64,000 nt of DNA from Rheinheimera sp. 1928-s (GCF_029269265.1 NZ_JARIXP010000002.1:249746-313745), one strand, 5' to 3'; counted from the stretch's first letter, positions 26,187 through 36,406 are shown. The notes: a model not told the origin generated them from the sequence alone. Numbers and translations: made by a program.

Positions 26187-28556
26187 TTATTCCTTGAGGT
26201 TAAAAACTAAGACTTCACTTTGAATAGCCAAGGCTTTGGAGTGAGCTTCAAGCTTAGCTTTGTTAAATTCAGCACCTAATTTCACTAAAACTGCAGCTTT
26301 GCCTTGTTCAGTAAAAGCAGGTTCAGGGTTGATAATTTCAATATCACCAGTGGTTTTAAATTCAATGATTTGGTTATTTAAAGGCACCAGCTGGCCATTT
26401 TTATCCAGCACTTGTGCATAAACAAAAACTAAATCACCGGCCACCGGCGCCACACCACTGGTATCGACTGTCAATTTTAAACTAGCAGCGACGTCAGGAG
26501 TAGTCACCTGATGAGTCGCCACTTCTTTACCTGCACTATAAGCTTTTGCCACTAACTGACCGGCCTTGAACTCTTTTAAGTCAAATTCAAAAGGCGGATG
26601 GGGCAAATGGGTAGAAAACTTATCCGTAGACGGCTTATTACGGCTGACTAAAACGCCATTTAAATACAGTTCCACTTCTTCAGCATTACTAAATACCCGT
26701 ACTTGTGAGCTGGAACCCAGTTGCCACTCACTGGCAATAAAGACCATAGGACCGGATTGGTACTTGTCAGATTGCTCTGAAGCCGGGCGCTGACTCTGGT
26801 AAAAGTAGTAACTGTATTTAGGTAAACGGTATATGCTCATGACACCAGAAGCTTCCAGATCATTGGCATAACCTCTGTTGTAATCAAACATCACCCAGTA
26901 GCCGTCGGCATAAGCAGGAGTGGTCAGGTTGTCATTATGAGCTTCCTGCACATTACGGGCTTGTTGCAACAAACGCGCTTCGCCGTGGCTTAATAACTGA
27001 CGACTAGTGCGGGCTTCTTCTTTTAAATCGGCCCAGCTGTCCTGATTCAAACCGGCATTTTGTGCATAGTATTCCCAGTCGCCGTATTCAGACACATTGT
27101 AAGGCTGTGTTGGCGTTTCATAGTGCATCTGACGGTGCTGACGCGCTTGCAGATACATATCGTAACCATGCTGCCAGCCCGCAGAATAAGCGCCCGGAAA
27201 CTCTTGTTTGACGGTGTTATGCAAAGTAGCGACAAATTCATCCGGCATGTCCGATTCGTTCAGTGAACATTCCCAGGCTAAAACGCTGGCATGGTTACGG
27301 TCACGACGAATTAAATCGCGGCAGCTTTGAATATTGTGTGCCCGGAACGCCTCAGTCGGCTGATAATACTGCCAGCCTAAAATAGCGTTGATCAACACCA
27401 AACCCAGCTCGTCCGACGCTTGCATAAAGGCTTTAGAATGTGGGTAATGCGATAAACGCACATAATCAAAACCAGCAGATTTAATTTTTACCGCATCCCG
27501 ATAATCCGCTTGAGGCGATATAGCATACCCCACATGAGGGTATTCCTGATGACGGTTTACGCCGCGTAAAAAGGTGATGTCGCCATTAATCAGCAACTGA
27601 TGCTTGTCGTTAAAGGCAAAGCTGCGGATACCAATCTGTTGTAACTGACGCTCAATCACTTCGCCATTTTGTTTCAGTACGGTTTGTAAACTGTATAAAA
27701 ACGGACTGGCAGGGCTCCATAAGTTAGGTGTGGTCACTGTCAGCTGTTGTTGCTGGTCCAGTTTAGCCCCTGCGGCCAGTTGGATAGGACCTGAGCTGAC
27801 TTCTGTCACTAACTGCTCACCGACAAAGAGTTGCTGCACTAATTCCAGCTCTGCGCTTACTGTTGACTGGTTTGCCAACTGGGTTTTTACCGCAACTACA
27901 GATTCTGCTTTATCCACTTTTGGATAAGTGACAAAAATGCCGCCACCGGCCACTTCATTCGCCAGCATTTCGTCTGTGATATGCACAGGGTTTTTAATCA
28001 GTAAACGCACATCGCGGTATAAACCACCGTAGGTATTAAAATCCAGCTGAGCCAAAGGTTTAGGCCCTGTGACTTCATTATCTCTGTTATCCAGTTTGAC
28101 CTTGAGCTGATACGTTTCACCGGCCGTCACATAAGGCGTTAAATCAATAGTAAAAGGCAAATAACCGCCCAGATGTTCGCCAATCTGTTTATCGCCTAAC
28201 CAGACTTGCGCATGGTTCATCGCCGCTTCAAAGCGGATCAACAGCTGTTTGTTTTGCCACTCAGGCGCTATGGTCAGCGACTTTTGGTACCAGGCAAAAC
28301 CCTGCCATTGGTTATTCACCAACAAAGGTTCAATCTGTGGCGTGTGAGGTAAACTCACCTGCTGCCAGTCTTCTGGTTGGGCCGCTAAATCAGCAGACTG
28401 GCTTTTGTAAAACAACCAGTCGGCATTTAAATTCTGCTCTGTTGCTACTGCAACTTTCGGTGACTGCGCGTCTGTTGGCGACTCGGAGACTGGGCTGCAT
28501 CCAAACTGCAGCAGCAAGACCAACACAGCCAGAGATTGTATTAAGTACTTCAACAC
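26187..28556 (-). CDS. GH2-family beta-galactosidase-like lipoprotein
   Basis: This is an exported, lipid-anchored glycoside hydrolase of 789 aa. The lipobox is LQFGC (Cys about 20). The domains in order are a GH2 sugar-binding jelly roll (about 45-190), an immunoglobulin-like domain (about 195-310), a TIM barrel (about 315-610) and C-terminal Ig-like domains (about 620-789). The acid/base Glu is in [11 protein letters not shown] (about 428) and the likely nucleophile in VSEYGDW (about 490). GVNRHQEYP is the usual strand-1 motif. A beta-galactosidase role is inferred from galETKM directly downstream. The start is GTG with AAGGA 9 bases before it. It is shorter than LacZ and lacks the LacZ small-chain domain. 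Confidence 0.87.
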   Translation of the reverse strand: MLKYLIQSLAVLVLLLQFGCSPVSESPTDAQSPKVAVATEQNLNADWLFYKSQSADLAAQPEDWQQVSLPHTPQIEPLLVNNQWQGFAWYQKSLTIAPEWQNKQLLIRFEAAMNHAQVWLGDKQIGEHLGGYLPFTIDLTPYVTAGETYQLKVKLDNRDNEVTGPKPLAQLDFNTYGGLYRDVRLLIKNPVHITDEMLANEVAGGGIFVTYPKVDKAESVVAVKTQLANQSTVSAELELVQQLFVGEQLVTEVSSGPIQLAAGAKLDQQQQLTVTTPNLWSPASPFLYSLQTVLKQNGEVIERQLQQIGIRSFAFNDKHQLLINGDITFLRGVNRHQEYPHVGYAISPQADYRDAVKIKSAGFDYVRLSHYPHSKAFMQASDELGLVLINAILGWQYYQPTEAFRAHNIQSCRDLIRRDRNHASVLAWECSLNESDMPDEFVATLHNTVKQEFPGAYSAGWQHGYDMYLQARQHRQMHYETPTQPYNVSEYGDWEYYAQNAGLNQDSWADLKEEARTSRQLLSHGEARLLQQARNVQEAHNDNLTTPAYADGYWVMFDYNRGYANDLEASGVMSIYRLPKYSYYFYQSQRPASEQSDKYQSGPMVFIASEWQLGSSSQVRVFSNAEEVELYLNGVLVSRNKPSTDKFSTHLPHPPFEFDLKEFKAGQLVAKAYSAGKEVATHQVTTPDVAASLKLTVDTSGVAPVAGDLVFVYAQVLDKNGQLVPLNNQIIEFKTTGDIEIINPEPAFTEQGKAAVLVKLGAEFNKAKLEAHSKALAIQSEVLVFNLKE

Positions 28557-28597
28557 TGGAGAATTCCTTTTAATACGCCTGTTTTACTGCACAGGAC

Positions 28598-29305
28598 TTA
28601 GCAAAAATTAGTTTCAATGGCAGGCCTTAGCACCAGCTCATGGATATGAGCTTTGGCAGAACTTGCCAGCATCAGCAGAATGGCATCAGCCACCTCTTCC
28701 GCAGACAAATAATCAGGTCTGCTGGCTGCGCGAAATTCGGTATCAACTCCACCCGGATACAAAGACAGTACTTTTACACCTGTGCCGTTTAGCTCTTTAC
28801 GCAGCACTTTGCTGTAGCTATCCAGCGCAGCTTTGCTGGCGCTGTAGGCGGAAATACCGGGGTTGGAAAATAAACAAACGGTCGAGAGAACATTCAGCAC
28901 TATGCCTTTGCCCTGCTGTTGCATAGCAGGCACCAAGTGCTGGATAAAATGCAGCGGCGCATAAAAGTTCAGCTGCATCATCTGTTCAATCGCAGACCAA
29001 TCCGGCTCTGTAGCGGCATTTCTGCTGCTATTGCCTCCGGCGCAATTAATCAACACCTCGACTTCACCAAACTGCTGCTTCGCCTGTTGGCAAAACTGGC
29101 TGATAGCGGCTGGTTCAGTTATTGAAAAAGCCTGACTGAACACCGCTGCGTCCTGTGGCAATAAAGCTAAGGTTTGAGCCAGTTTGGCCGGGTCTCGACC
29201 ACATAAGCTCAAGCTGTGGCCTTGTGCCGCTAAAGCGACAGCCAAAGCACGGCCTATGCCCGATGAAGCACCGGTCAGCAAAATATGGTAAGGAGATAAG
29301 GACAT
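28598..29305 (-). CDS. Short-chain dehydrogenase/reductase (SDR)
   Basis: This 235-aa classical SDR has the NAD(P) loop TGASSGIGRALAVALA (10-25), the SGRD-like segment LCGRDP, the INCAGGNSS motif (about 84-92), a catalytic Ser near NVLSTV and YSASKAA (about 149-155). A basic residue after the second strand suggests NADP(H). ATG 29305 is chosen because the conserved fold begins there; the open frame extends upstream into the receptor terminator. It lies between the receptor and the GH2 gene, so it may act on a sugar of the pathway, but the substrate is not evident. Confidence 0.82.
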   Translation of the reverse strand: MSLSPYHILLTGASSGIGRALAVALAAQGHSLSLCGRDPAKLAQTLALLPQDAAVFSQAFSITEPAAISQFCQQAKQQFGEVEVLINCAGGNSSRNAATEPDWSAIEQMMQLNFYAPLHFIQHLVPAMQQQGKGIVLNVLSTVCLFSNPGISAYSASKAALDSYSKVLRKELNGTGVKVLSLYPGGVDTEFRAASRPDYLSAEEVADAILLMLASSAKAHIHELVLRPAIETNFC

Positions 29306-29321
29306 CAGTATGGCTTCCGTA

Positions 29322-29348
29322 AAAAGCCCGGCCCAAAGGCCGGGTTTT
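29322..29348 (-). terminator. Terminator after the TonB-receptor gene
   Basis: AAAAGCCCGGCC pairs with GGCCGGGTTTT across a CAAA loop, 20 bases past the receptor stop. It would let part of transcription read into the rest of the operon and keep receptor mRNA in excess. Confidence 0.75.
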
Positions 29349-29369
29349 ATGTGCTGAATAACAAGCCAC

Positions 29370-32048
29370 TTACATAGAGTAAGAGAAACCGACCAGGAAA
29401 CGACGACCCCATTCAGTGAAGTTAGCCGGACGGCTTGGGTCGTTATCAAAGTAAGTCACAGCAGCCTCATTGGTCAGGTTTTGTGCCTGCAACATCACTT
29501 TAAAAGCTTCGGTTACTTCATAAGATAAACTGGCATCTACAGTTCGCTCAGCTTGAGCTCTGGTGATTTCTGTAGGTTCCCAGCTACCCACACGAGTGTT
29601 GGCACTGCGGTAGTTGTAGGACACCTTGGCATCAAAACCAGCTTTGTAGTACCACAAAGTCAGATTACCCACGTGCTTAGATAAACCACCTAAAGGCATT
29701 GGGTTATCTTCAGGCACAAACTCAGTGACATTACTGTCGGTTAGCGAGTAGTTGGCGTAGAAACCTAAACCATCAAATGGTTCTGGCAACATGGTCAGAG
29801 CCTGTTGATACATCAGCTCTAAGCCTTTGATCTGGCCACCATCACCATTGATCGGACGACTGTAGTTATAAGAAATACCGTCTACAACCATCACATCTGT
29901 CGCTGTGCCGATATGAGTTTTTAAGTCTTTAAAGAAGGTAGAAATCGTCATAGCACGATCGCTGGCCCAGTAGTACTCAAAACCTAAGTCGATTTGATCC
30001 GCAAGAAAAGGATCCAAAGCCGGGTTACCGCTTGACGCCGTATTAACCGTAGTTGAGGTATTAAACTGGTAACCGGTACGCATCTCAATCAGCGGCGGAC
30101 GTGAAATAGCACGCGACAGGCCAAAACGTACCTGTGCTTCTTCAGTCAGGCTGAACACCATATTCAGTGAAGGTAATACTTCAGTGTAATCATGTTCCAT
30201 AGTGATTGGCGATAACACACCCTGCATCAGCTGATGGCCAGACGAGGTAGAATCAGTTTGCACTACACGCACACCAACGTTACCTGTGTAAGGTAAATCA
30301 CCAATTTCGCCAGACATTTTTAACATGGCATACAAGGCCGAGTTGGTTTCTTCCACTCTCCAGCTATTGACGAAATCTATAGGAGCTTTTGTACGATCAC
30401 TACGGTTATCAATACCACCAAAGGCCTGATTGACCACAGCACCCCAGTTGTTCATACCATATATGGCAGGAGCAATAAAATCGCCGCCAAGAGCGTAGCT
30501 GTAGCCATAACCTGTGACAGAGGTGTCGACAGGATCTTGCTGCCAGCTCAGCACATCGTTGTTTTTATCACGGTCGCTATATCGGCCGCCCAGCACTAAA
30601 GTCTCAAAGGTGCCCCAGTCGATGCTACGTTCAAAGTCGGCCTTGAAGGTCACCATTTCATCTGTTAAATCACGATCGCCGTCCACATTCATTCTGGAAG
30701 GATTATCAGGGTTCTGCGTTGCATCCTGAATACGATAAAACTCTGGGTTGCCCACATTTGGGCCAGCATTAATAGCTAAACGGCCGCCAGCATTAGCCCA
30801 ACTGATATCAAGAGGTGTAGGTCCAACGTAAGTGGATACAATATTCACCCAACGAGATTCAATACCAGCTTCGGAATAACCAACATCATAGGTAGAAGTC
30901 CAGACATCACCAGTGACAGTAGTTTTTAAACCTGTACTTAACAGATGATTTTGCTGGAACCAGGTGGCGTTGTTGGCTGTATGAGCGCCCCACAACACAC
31001 CACCGCCAGTTAGTTGCTGCGAGCCATCAGGACGGGTCACAATGGTCGGCGTAGTAGCAGAGTTGTTGTAGCCCCAGGTACTTGCGTCCTGATAATTACC
31101 CCAGCCATCAAACATAAACTGGTCTTCACGCTCTTCAATATCAAACTTGGAGTAGAACAGATCGTATTTCAGATTTACCGTATCAGCGGGTTCCCACTCA
31201 AGGATCATCAGGCCGCCTACACGTTCGTTGTTACCTGATTTAGTTCCGGCTTTACCACCCCAAGGAGCAGCTTCTTTGATGCCATCGCCATTCACATCAC
31301 CTTGTTCGTCCGGGTTTTTATTGTAGGAATAAAATGCGGTTTCACGTTGAACTGAAGGTTGGTCCTGATAGGTTAAACCAAACACCACACCAAAATTATC
31401 AGCCCATTGATCAACATAAGAGACGCTGGCTTTTTGACCTGTACCATCCGCATCCGGAATATCGTCTGCTAATTGATAATCCATCAGATGACCGCTGATA
31501 TTAATCATGCGTTTGTCTCGGGCCAGAGGGCTGATGAAGTTCATATTGACCAGACCGGCAATACCACCTTCGATATTGTTTGCCATTGGGCTCTTGTACA
31601 CTTCAACTGAGTTAATCAGTTCGGCAGGGAATTGCTCGTAACGTACGTCACGGCTTGGTTCAGCACTGACAATCTCACGACCATTCATGGTGGCAGCGTT
31701 TAAACGTGCACCTAAACCACGGATAGAAATACTGCTGGCATTACCACGGTCACGCTCTGCCGTTACACCAGGTAAGCGGCCTAAAGAGTCAGCGATAGTT
31801 ACGTCAGGTAATTGGCCTAAGTCATCGGTAGAGATAATTTCTACCGTTGATTCTGAAAACTTTTTCTGCATTAAAGACTTGCTCAGCGTGGCGCCAAAAC
31901 CTTTAACGACTATGGTTTCAATCTGCTGTTCAGCTTCTGCAGCTTGTTGTTGAGTGGTATTTTCTTCGCTTTGCGCCTGTGCATGCTGCATAGCAAAAAT
32001 TTGCGTCATAGCTAAAGCTACAACGGTCAAGTTGAATTTGCCTGTCAT
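29370..32048 (-). CDS. TonB-dependent receptor, carbohydrate type
   Basis: This 892-aa outer-membrane active transporter is powered by TonB. The signal peptide ends near AQA (about 25). A TonB-box-like IETIVVKGFG lies at about 43-52. The plug domain (about 60-175) includes LPDVTIADSLGRLPGVTAERDRG-type and ISIRGLGARLN motifs typical of the large receptors for oligosaccharides (Caulobacter-type). The rest is a 22-strand barrel ending in RRFLVGFSYSM with a terminal aromatic residue. It is the first gene of the galactoside locus, behind a LacI-type operator, so it probably imports galactosides across the outer membrane. Confidence 0.9.
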   Translation of the reverse strand: MTGKFNLTVVALAMTQIFAMQHAQAQSEENTTQQQAAEAEQQIETIVVKGFGATLSKSLMQKKFSESTVEIISTDDLGQLPDVTIADSLGRLPGVTAERDRGNASSISIRGLGARLNAATMNGREIVSAEPSRDVRYEQFPAELINSVEVYKSPMANNIEGGIAGLVNMNFISPLARDKRMINISGHLMDYQLADDIPDADGTGQKASVSYVDQWADNFGVVFGLTYQDQPSVQRETAFYSYNKNPDEQGDVNGDGIKEAAPWGGKAGTKSGNNERVGGLMILEWEPADTVNLKYDLFYSKFDIEEREDQFMFDGWGNYQDASTWGYNNSATTPTIVTRPDGSQQLTGGGVLWGAHTANNATWFQQNHLLSTGLKTTVTGDVWTSTYDVGYSEAGIESRWVNIVSTYVGPTPLDISWANAGGRLAINAGPNVGNPEFYRIQDATQNPDNPSRMNVDGDRDLTDEMVTFKADFERSIDWGTFETLVLGGRYSDRDKNNDVLSWQQDPVDTSVTGYGYSYALGGDFIAPAIYGMNNWGAVVNQAFGGIDNRSDRTKAPIDFVNSWRVEETNSALYAMLKMSGEIGDLPYTGNVGVRVVQTDSTSSGHQLMQGVLSPITMEHDYTEVLPSLNMVFSLTEEAQVRFGLSRAISRPPLIEMRTGYQFNTSTTVNTASSGNPALDPFLADQIDLGFEYYWASDRAMTISTFFKDLKTHIGTATDVMVVDGISYNYSRPINGDGGQIKGLELMYQQALTMLPEPFDGLGFYANYSLTDSNVTEFVPEDNPMPLGGLSKHVGNLTLWYYKAGFDAKVSYNYRSANTRVGSWEPTEITRAQAERTVDASLSYEVTEAFKVMLQAQNLTNEAAVTYFDNDPSRPANFTEWGRRFLVGFSYSM

Positions 32049-32143
32049 TTCCTACCCCTGTCGGTATCAATTGTTATTTTTTTATGCGCTAAGCTGATTT
32101 TATATACGGGTTCAGCAGTGCACGGTGCAGTTATAACACTCAA

Positions 32144-32157
32144 GGTAAACGTTTACC
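32144..32157. promoter_or_regulatory. LacI-family operator
   Basis: GGTAAACGTTTACC is a perfect palindrome with the central CG step usual for LacI/GalR-family sites. It lies about 96 bases upstream of the receptor start. The LacI-type protein encoded at 15083-16093 is the natural candidate to bind it. I saw no second copy in the other gaps of the cluster. Confidence 0.75.
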
Positions 32158-32275
32158 AAATATTTTTACGTCAACCGACCAAACAAAACATCAAGACATT
32201 GATTTTAATAAAAATATAGTCAGGTAATCGATTTCTTAAAAATAGGAAAGCAGTTGTGCCCATTCCGGCAAAAAA

Positions 32276-32301
32276 AACAACAAAGCTTTAGCGCTGTTGT
32301 T
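32276..32301 (-). terminator. Orphan terminator-like hairpin facing left
   Basis: On the minus strand AACAACA pairs with TGTTGTT, followed by about eight Ts. No minus-strand gene ends here, because the next gene on that side is on the plus strand. It could stop antisense transcription coming from the GGDEF-EAL gene. Confidence 0.4.
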
Positions 32302-32375
32302 CCAGATCAAGATCTAAAACAAGAGCACGCTTTAGCATAGCGGTTTGTACTGCTGAACCTGGAACTGCTTTGACG

Positions 32376-35027
32376 ATGAATTCTCCGCTGAGCTCTGCTT
32401 TAACACCTGTGTCATCAGGCCAGACCGTTGCTATGGTGCTGCAGAAAAACCTGATTTGTTGCGCCCCACAACACAGTGTGCAACAAGCTGCGCAGCTGAT
32501 GCAGCAACACAATATCAGCTGCATACTGATTAAAGATGAACAGGGGATCATCGGGATTTGGACAGAGTCTGACTGCAAAAAACTGGATCTGTCGGATAAC
32601 ACTGTGTTGCAGCAAGCTGTTTCTGTGGTGATGACCAGTCCTGTGTTTTCAGTGCAAGATCAGTGCACAACCAGCGAGGCTGCCGCACTGATGAAACAAA
32701 AGGGCATCAGACGTTTGCTGGTGACAGACTCGACACACCAGGCCATTGGCATAGTGACACAAACCGATCTTATTCATCAGCAGCCACTGGAACATTATTT
32801 AATGCTGCGGGATATCAGCTCGATTCTGGTGGAGTTGCCCTTGTTGCTGCAAGCCGAACTGACTGTAGCTCAGGCAGCCTTGCTGATGCGACAAACTCAA
32901 CGTGATGCGGCCATAGTGCAGTTTGAACCAGCCCCCTTCACTGGCACTGAGTACGGCATAGTGACAGAACGTGATCTCGTACACTTTATCGCCACCGGAC
33001 GTACTCTTTGCCTTCTGGCTGAAGTCGCAACCCGGCCTCTGCTGACGTTACCTCTGCACAGTAGCTTGCTACAGGCCGTGCGTTTGCTGCGTGAGCATGG
33101 TTTTCGCCACCTCGGAGTCACCGACTCCTATGGAAAACCCGCTGGTTTGTTATCTCACAATCATATATTGCTGAATATGGAACATTTATACATCAACGAG
33201 CTAAAAGCGGCGCTGCACGCCCGAGACAAGGCGCTACGATCGTCAGAAAGCAGTTTGCGTTTAGCTTACAAAGTGATAGAAGCCTCGCACGATGCGGTGA
33301 TGATTACCGATGAGCGCGGCATCATTCAGTCGGTTAACCCCAGCTTTTGTAAGCTGACAGGCTACAGCGCCGAAGAAGCGATAGGTCAAACCCCTAACCT
33401 GCTCAGCTCAGGAGAACATGACCAGAACTTTTATCAGCAAATGTGGCAACGGCTGCAACAGCAAGGTTACTGGCAAGGTGAGATTTGGAACAAACGTAAA
33501 AATGGTGAAATTTACCCTGAATGGCTGTCGATCAGCGCTGTGCGGGGAGAAAATGCTGAAATCAATCAATATGCCGCCATTTTTTCTGATATTACAGAGC
33601 GTAAAAAGCGCGAGCAAAAAATTCACGAACTGGCTTATTTTGACGAACTGACCGGCCTTGCTAACCGTCGTTTATACCAAGACAGACTGGAGCAAGCTTT
33701 AGCCAATGCGAAGCGCCACAATCACCAGTTAGCTGTGCTATTTCTTGATCTGGATTTGTTTAAACGGATCAACGACACACTGGGCCATCAGGCTGGTGAT
33801 GAAGCCTTACGTCAGGTGGCCAGACGACTACAAAAAGCCAGCAGAGCAGGTGAATCTGTGGCCCGGCTAGGTGGGGACGAATTTACTGTGCTGGTGCCTG
33901 AATGCAACGGCATTGAGGAAATCGAAAAGCTGGCCCAACGCATAGTGGCGCAATTTGAATTACCTTTCCAAATTCAGCACAACGAACTGGTACTGACCAC
34001 CAGTGTAGGTATCAGCATTTATCCTCAGCATGGCAGCACGGCCAGTGAACTGCTGAAGTTTGCCGATGCAGCTATGTATCAGGCCAAAGAGTCAGGCCGC
34101 AACAAATACAGCCTTTACACTAGCTGTGTAGGTCAGCGTAATGACGAGGCTTTACAGTTGGAACAGGCATTACGTAAAGCTCTGGCTCAACAGCAATTAG
34201 AAGTGCATTACCAGCCAAAAATAGCTTTACGCACAGGACAGTTGCATAGCCTGGAAGCCTTAGTGCGCTGGCATGATAAAGAGCTGGGTCAGGTACCGCC
34301 AGAGCGTTTTATCGGCATTGCAGAAACCCTGGGACTTATTCAGCAGTTAGGCCAACAAGTGCTCAGGCAGGTCTGTTACCAATTGCAAGCATGGGCGGAA
34401 CTGGCTGTGCCTGTCGCTGTAAATATCTCTGCAAAAGAGTTAGATGACCCACTTTTTATCACCCACTTAACCCAGATCCTGGCTGAAACCGCAGTCGACC
34501 CAAAACTACTGGAACTGGAAATTACCGAAAGCTGCCTGCTGCCAGAGCGGGAAGCTCAAACCCGCCATGTACTGCAGCAACTGCGGCAGTTAGGGATACG
34601 ACTGGCTATTGACGACTTCGGCACAGGCTATTCCTCTTTATCCTATTTACGCCATTTGCCCATCAACAGCCTGAAAATTGATCGCAGCTTTATCAAGGCT
34701 TTACCAGACAATACCAGCGATAAACAAATCACCACTGCCATTATTGCGATGGCGAATGCACTGGGGCTGGATGTCATTGCTGAAGGTATAGAAACAGCTG
34801 CACAACAGGAGTTTTTGCTGGCTGCCGGCTGTCAGTTTGGTCAGGGTTACTGGTTTGGTAAAGCGCAGGACCCACTAAAAATCACAGCTCTGCTGAAAAA
34901 ATCAGCACGACATTCTATTCGCTCAGATAAGGGTTCAGTAGTTGCCGAACATTCACATTCGCTTGAAGCCGGGCAGCTAACAGATACAAACCAGCCATTT
35001 TACGATGCAAAAACACTGCGGCTATAG
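32376..35027 (+). CDS. CBS-PAS-GGDEF-EAL cyclic-di-GMP enzyme
   Basis: This 883-aa cytoplasmic signalling protein has two CBS pairs (about 18-260), which usually bind adenine nucleotides. A PAS domain (about 285-400) and a GGDEF domain (about 410-565) with intact RLGGDEF follow. The EAL domain (about 585-835) has LEALVRW, LEITES, IDDFGTGYSSL, LKIDRSFI and IAEGIE all present. Both cyclase and phosphodiesterase activity are possible; energy charge and a PAS signal could set the balance. The ATG at 32376 has no strong ribosome site. The last 35 codons lie past the EAL domain and overlap the end of the convergent ABC1 gene by 113 bases. Confidence 0.88.
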   Translation: MNSPLSSALTPVSSGQTVAMVLQKNLICCAPQHSVQQAAQLMQQHNISCILIKDEQGIIGIWTESDCKKLDLSDNTVLQQAVSVVMTSPVFSVQDQCTTSEAAALMKQKGIRRLLVTDSTHQAIGIVTQTDLIHQQPLEHYLMLRDISSILVELPLLLQAELTVAQAALLMRQTQRDAAIVQFEPAPFTGTEYGIVTERDLVHFIATGRTLCLLAEVATRPLLTLPLHSSLLQAVRLLREHGFRHLGVTDSYGKPAGLLSHNHILLNMEHLYINELKAALHARDKALRSSESSLRLAYKVIEASHDAVMITDERGIIQSVNPSFCKLTGYSAEEAIGQTPNLLSSGEHDQNFYQQMWQRLQQQGYWQGEIWNKRKNGEIYPEWLSISAVRGENAEINQYAAIFSDITERKKREQKIHELAYFDELTGLANRRLYQDRLEQALANAKRHNHQLAVLFLDLDLFKRINDTLGHQAGDEALRQVARRLQKASRAGESVARLGGDEFTVLVPECNGIEEIEKLAQRIVAQFELPFQIQHNELVLTTSVGISIYPQHGSTASELLKFADAAMYQAKESGRNKYSLYTSCVGQRNDEALQLEQALRKALAQQQLEVHYQPKIALRTGQLHSLEALVRWHDKELGQVPPERFIGIAETLGLIQQLGQQVLRQVCYQLQAWAELAVPVAVNISAKELDDPLFITHLTQILAETAVDPKLLELEITESCLLPEREAQTRHVLQQLRQLGIRLAIDDFGTGYSSLSYLRHLPINSLKIDRSFIKALPDNTSDKQITTAIIAMANALGLDVIAEGIETAAQQEFLLAAGCQFGQGYWFGKAQDPLKITALLKKSARHSIRSDKGSVVAEHSHSLEAGQLTDTNQPFYDAKTLRL

Positions 35028-36228
35028 GCGGTGTATGCCAGTAATTTTGCTGCAAGCTGAGGGCTGTAGCAGCCTTGCGAACTCGCTGGGCTAAATCAGT
35101 TTGTCCAAAAGTATAAGCGGCATCTGACTGAACAGGTTCAGAAATCAGCTGCACCAGGGCCAGTATGGCTTGTTTTTGTTCGGGTAAAATATCCTGACTG
35201 AAAAAGCCGATTTGGCGCATGGCTGCTTCAATACCAGCTAAATCATTAGTAATAGTTGCAGATAATAACTGACGATAACCTTGGCTTATCGCTTCTGAAT
35301 AGTCTCGGCATGCACCAAAGTCTAGCAGCACCAGCTGTGCATGCTCTGGCTGATACAGATAATTGGCAAAGTTTGGATCGGTTTGCACCAATCGAAACTC
35401 AAAAATCTCCCTGAACAACAAAGTGAAAAGCTGTGTCATGGCCTGATCTCGTACTTGCTGTGAATGCTGCATTAAGGACTCAATAGGCACACCTTCGACA
35501 AAACTCATGGTCATAAGCTTAGAGGTACAAAGCTGTGGATAGAGTTCTGGCAACACAAATTGGTTGTCGTCGGCAAGTAAATCGCGGTAGCGCTGTAAAT
35601 AGGCAGCTTCTTGCAAATAGTCAGCCTCCTGATGCAACTGTAGTTTTGCCTCGTTTAGCACAGACTGATAATTCATAGCATCTGGCAACAAACCACTGAG
35701 TTTCAACAACATAGCTACATTGTCCACATCACTGTCAATGCTCTGCCCTATGCCTGGATACTGTACTTTGACCGCCAGCTTGCTGCCATTGTCATGATGT
35801 GCAAGGTGAACTTGCCCAATAGAAGCCGCAGCCAAAGGGGCAAAGCTAAATTGTGAAAAGTGTTGCTGCCACTGCTCACCTAACTCAGTGCGTAACACCA
35901 TAGCAAGCTCTTTGGGCAACATGGGGTTAGCGTTAGAGCGAAGTCTTGCCAGTATTTCAGTCAATTCAGCGGGTAATAGATCTCCGGCATCCATAGACAA
36001 CAATTGACCTACTTTCATCGCCGCCCCACGTAACTGCGCCAGCTTATCGCTAACTCGCTTCAGATTGGCAGGAGTCAGCAATAAATCTCTGGCCTTTGGA
36101 CTTTGCCCTTGCGCCAGCTGTTTAGCACCATTTAACAACACAGAGCCAGCAACACGTCCAGCCAAAGATGCCAGACCTCCTAAACGAGCCAGTGGCTGTC
36201 GCGGTAATTTAGCTGATTTATCGCTCAT
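34915..36228 (-). CDS. ABC1/UbiB-family atypical kinase
   Basis: This 437-aa protein is of the ABC1 (AarF/COQ8) family, atypical kinases or ATPases that support ubiquinone synthesis or lipid handling. The family KxGQ motif is seen as AAMKVGQLLSMDAGDLLP (about 52-69). The alanine-rich nucleotide loop is LAAASIGQVHLA (about 127-138), and an ATP-contacting Lys is in LAVKVQYPG. The DFG equivalent is VLLDFGACRDYS. It lacks the C-terminal membrane anchors of UbiB itself, so it is a paralogue rather than the ubi-operon member. ATG 36228 is preferred to GTG 36249. Its 3' end overlaps the convergent GGDEF-EAL gene. Confidence 0.85.
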   Translation of the reverse strand: MSDKSAKLPRQPLARLGGLASLAGRVAGSVLLNGAKQLAQGQSPKARDLLLTPANLKRVSDKLAQLRGAAMKVGQLLSMDAGDLLPAELTEILARLRSNANPMLPKELAMVLRTELGEQWQQHFSQFSFAPLAAASIGQVHLAHHDNGSKLAVKVQYPGIGQSIDSDVDNVAMLLKLSGLLPDAMNYQSVLNEAKLQLHQEADYLQEAAYLQRYRDLLADDNQFVLPELYPQLCTSKLMTMSFVEGVPIESLMQHSQQVRDQAMTQLFTLLFREIFEFRLVQTDPNFANYLYQPEHAQLVLLDFGACRDYSEAISQGYRQLLSATITNDLAGIEAAMRQIGFFSQDILPEQKQAILALVQLISEPVQSDAAYTFGQTDLAQRVRKAATALSLQQNYWHTPPIAAVFLHRKMAGLYLLAARLQANVNVRQLLNPYLSE

Positions 36229-36406
36229 AAGATCCCGAAGTGGCAGCACAGATGTATTCTATACGAGCACAAATACCAATTAGCCCAGCGACTTCAATTA
36301 CTTTGGTTATCCCGATTGGCAGCACGCGCTATTTTCGGCATACTTCCGCAGAGCCGCAGTGAGCGACTGTATTCTGCAAAGTCAGTATCAGGAAGAAAGC
36401 AAAGAT

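Larger units (their letters stand above)
32049..32375. promoter_or_regulatory. Divergent spacer: receptor promoter and GGDEF-EAL upstream region
   Basis: The receptor side has a GGGGTAGG ribosome site just before ATG 32048 and the operator at 32144. An AT-rich stretch (about 32158-32250) could hold the promoter. A terminator-like hairpin pointing left lies at 32276-32301. No open frame of protein character is present. Confidence 0.4.

Noticed and set aside
29370..32048. Iron-siderophore role for the first TonB receptor
   Set aside because: Its plug signatures, operator and neighbours point to galactosides; no Fur site is seen ahead of it.
32288..32602. Minus-strand open frame opposite the GGDEF-EAL start
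   Set aside because: It lies opposite a strong coding sequence and is cysteine-rich with no domain; I treat it as a shadow frame.
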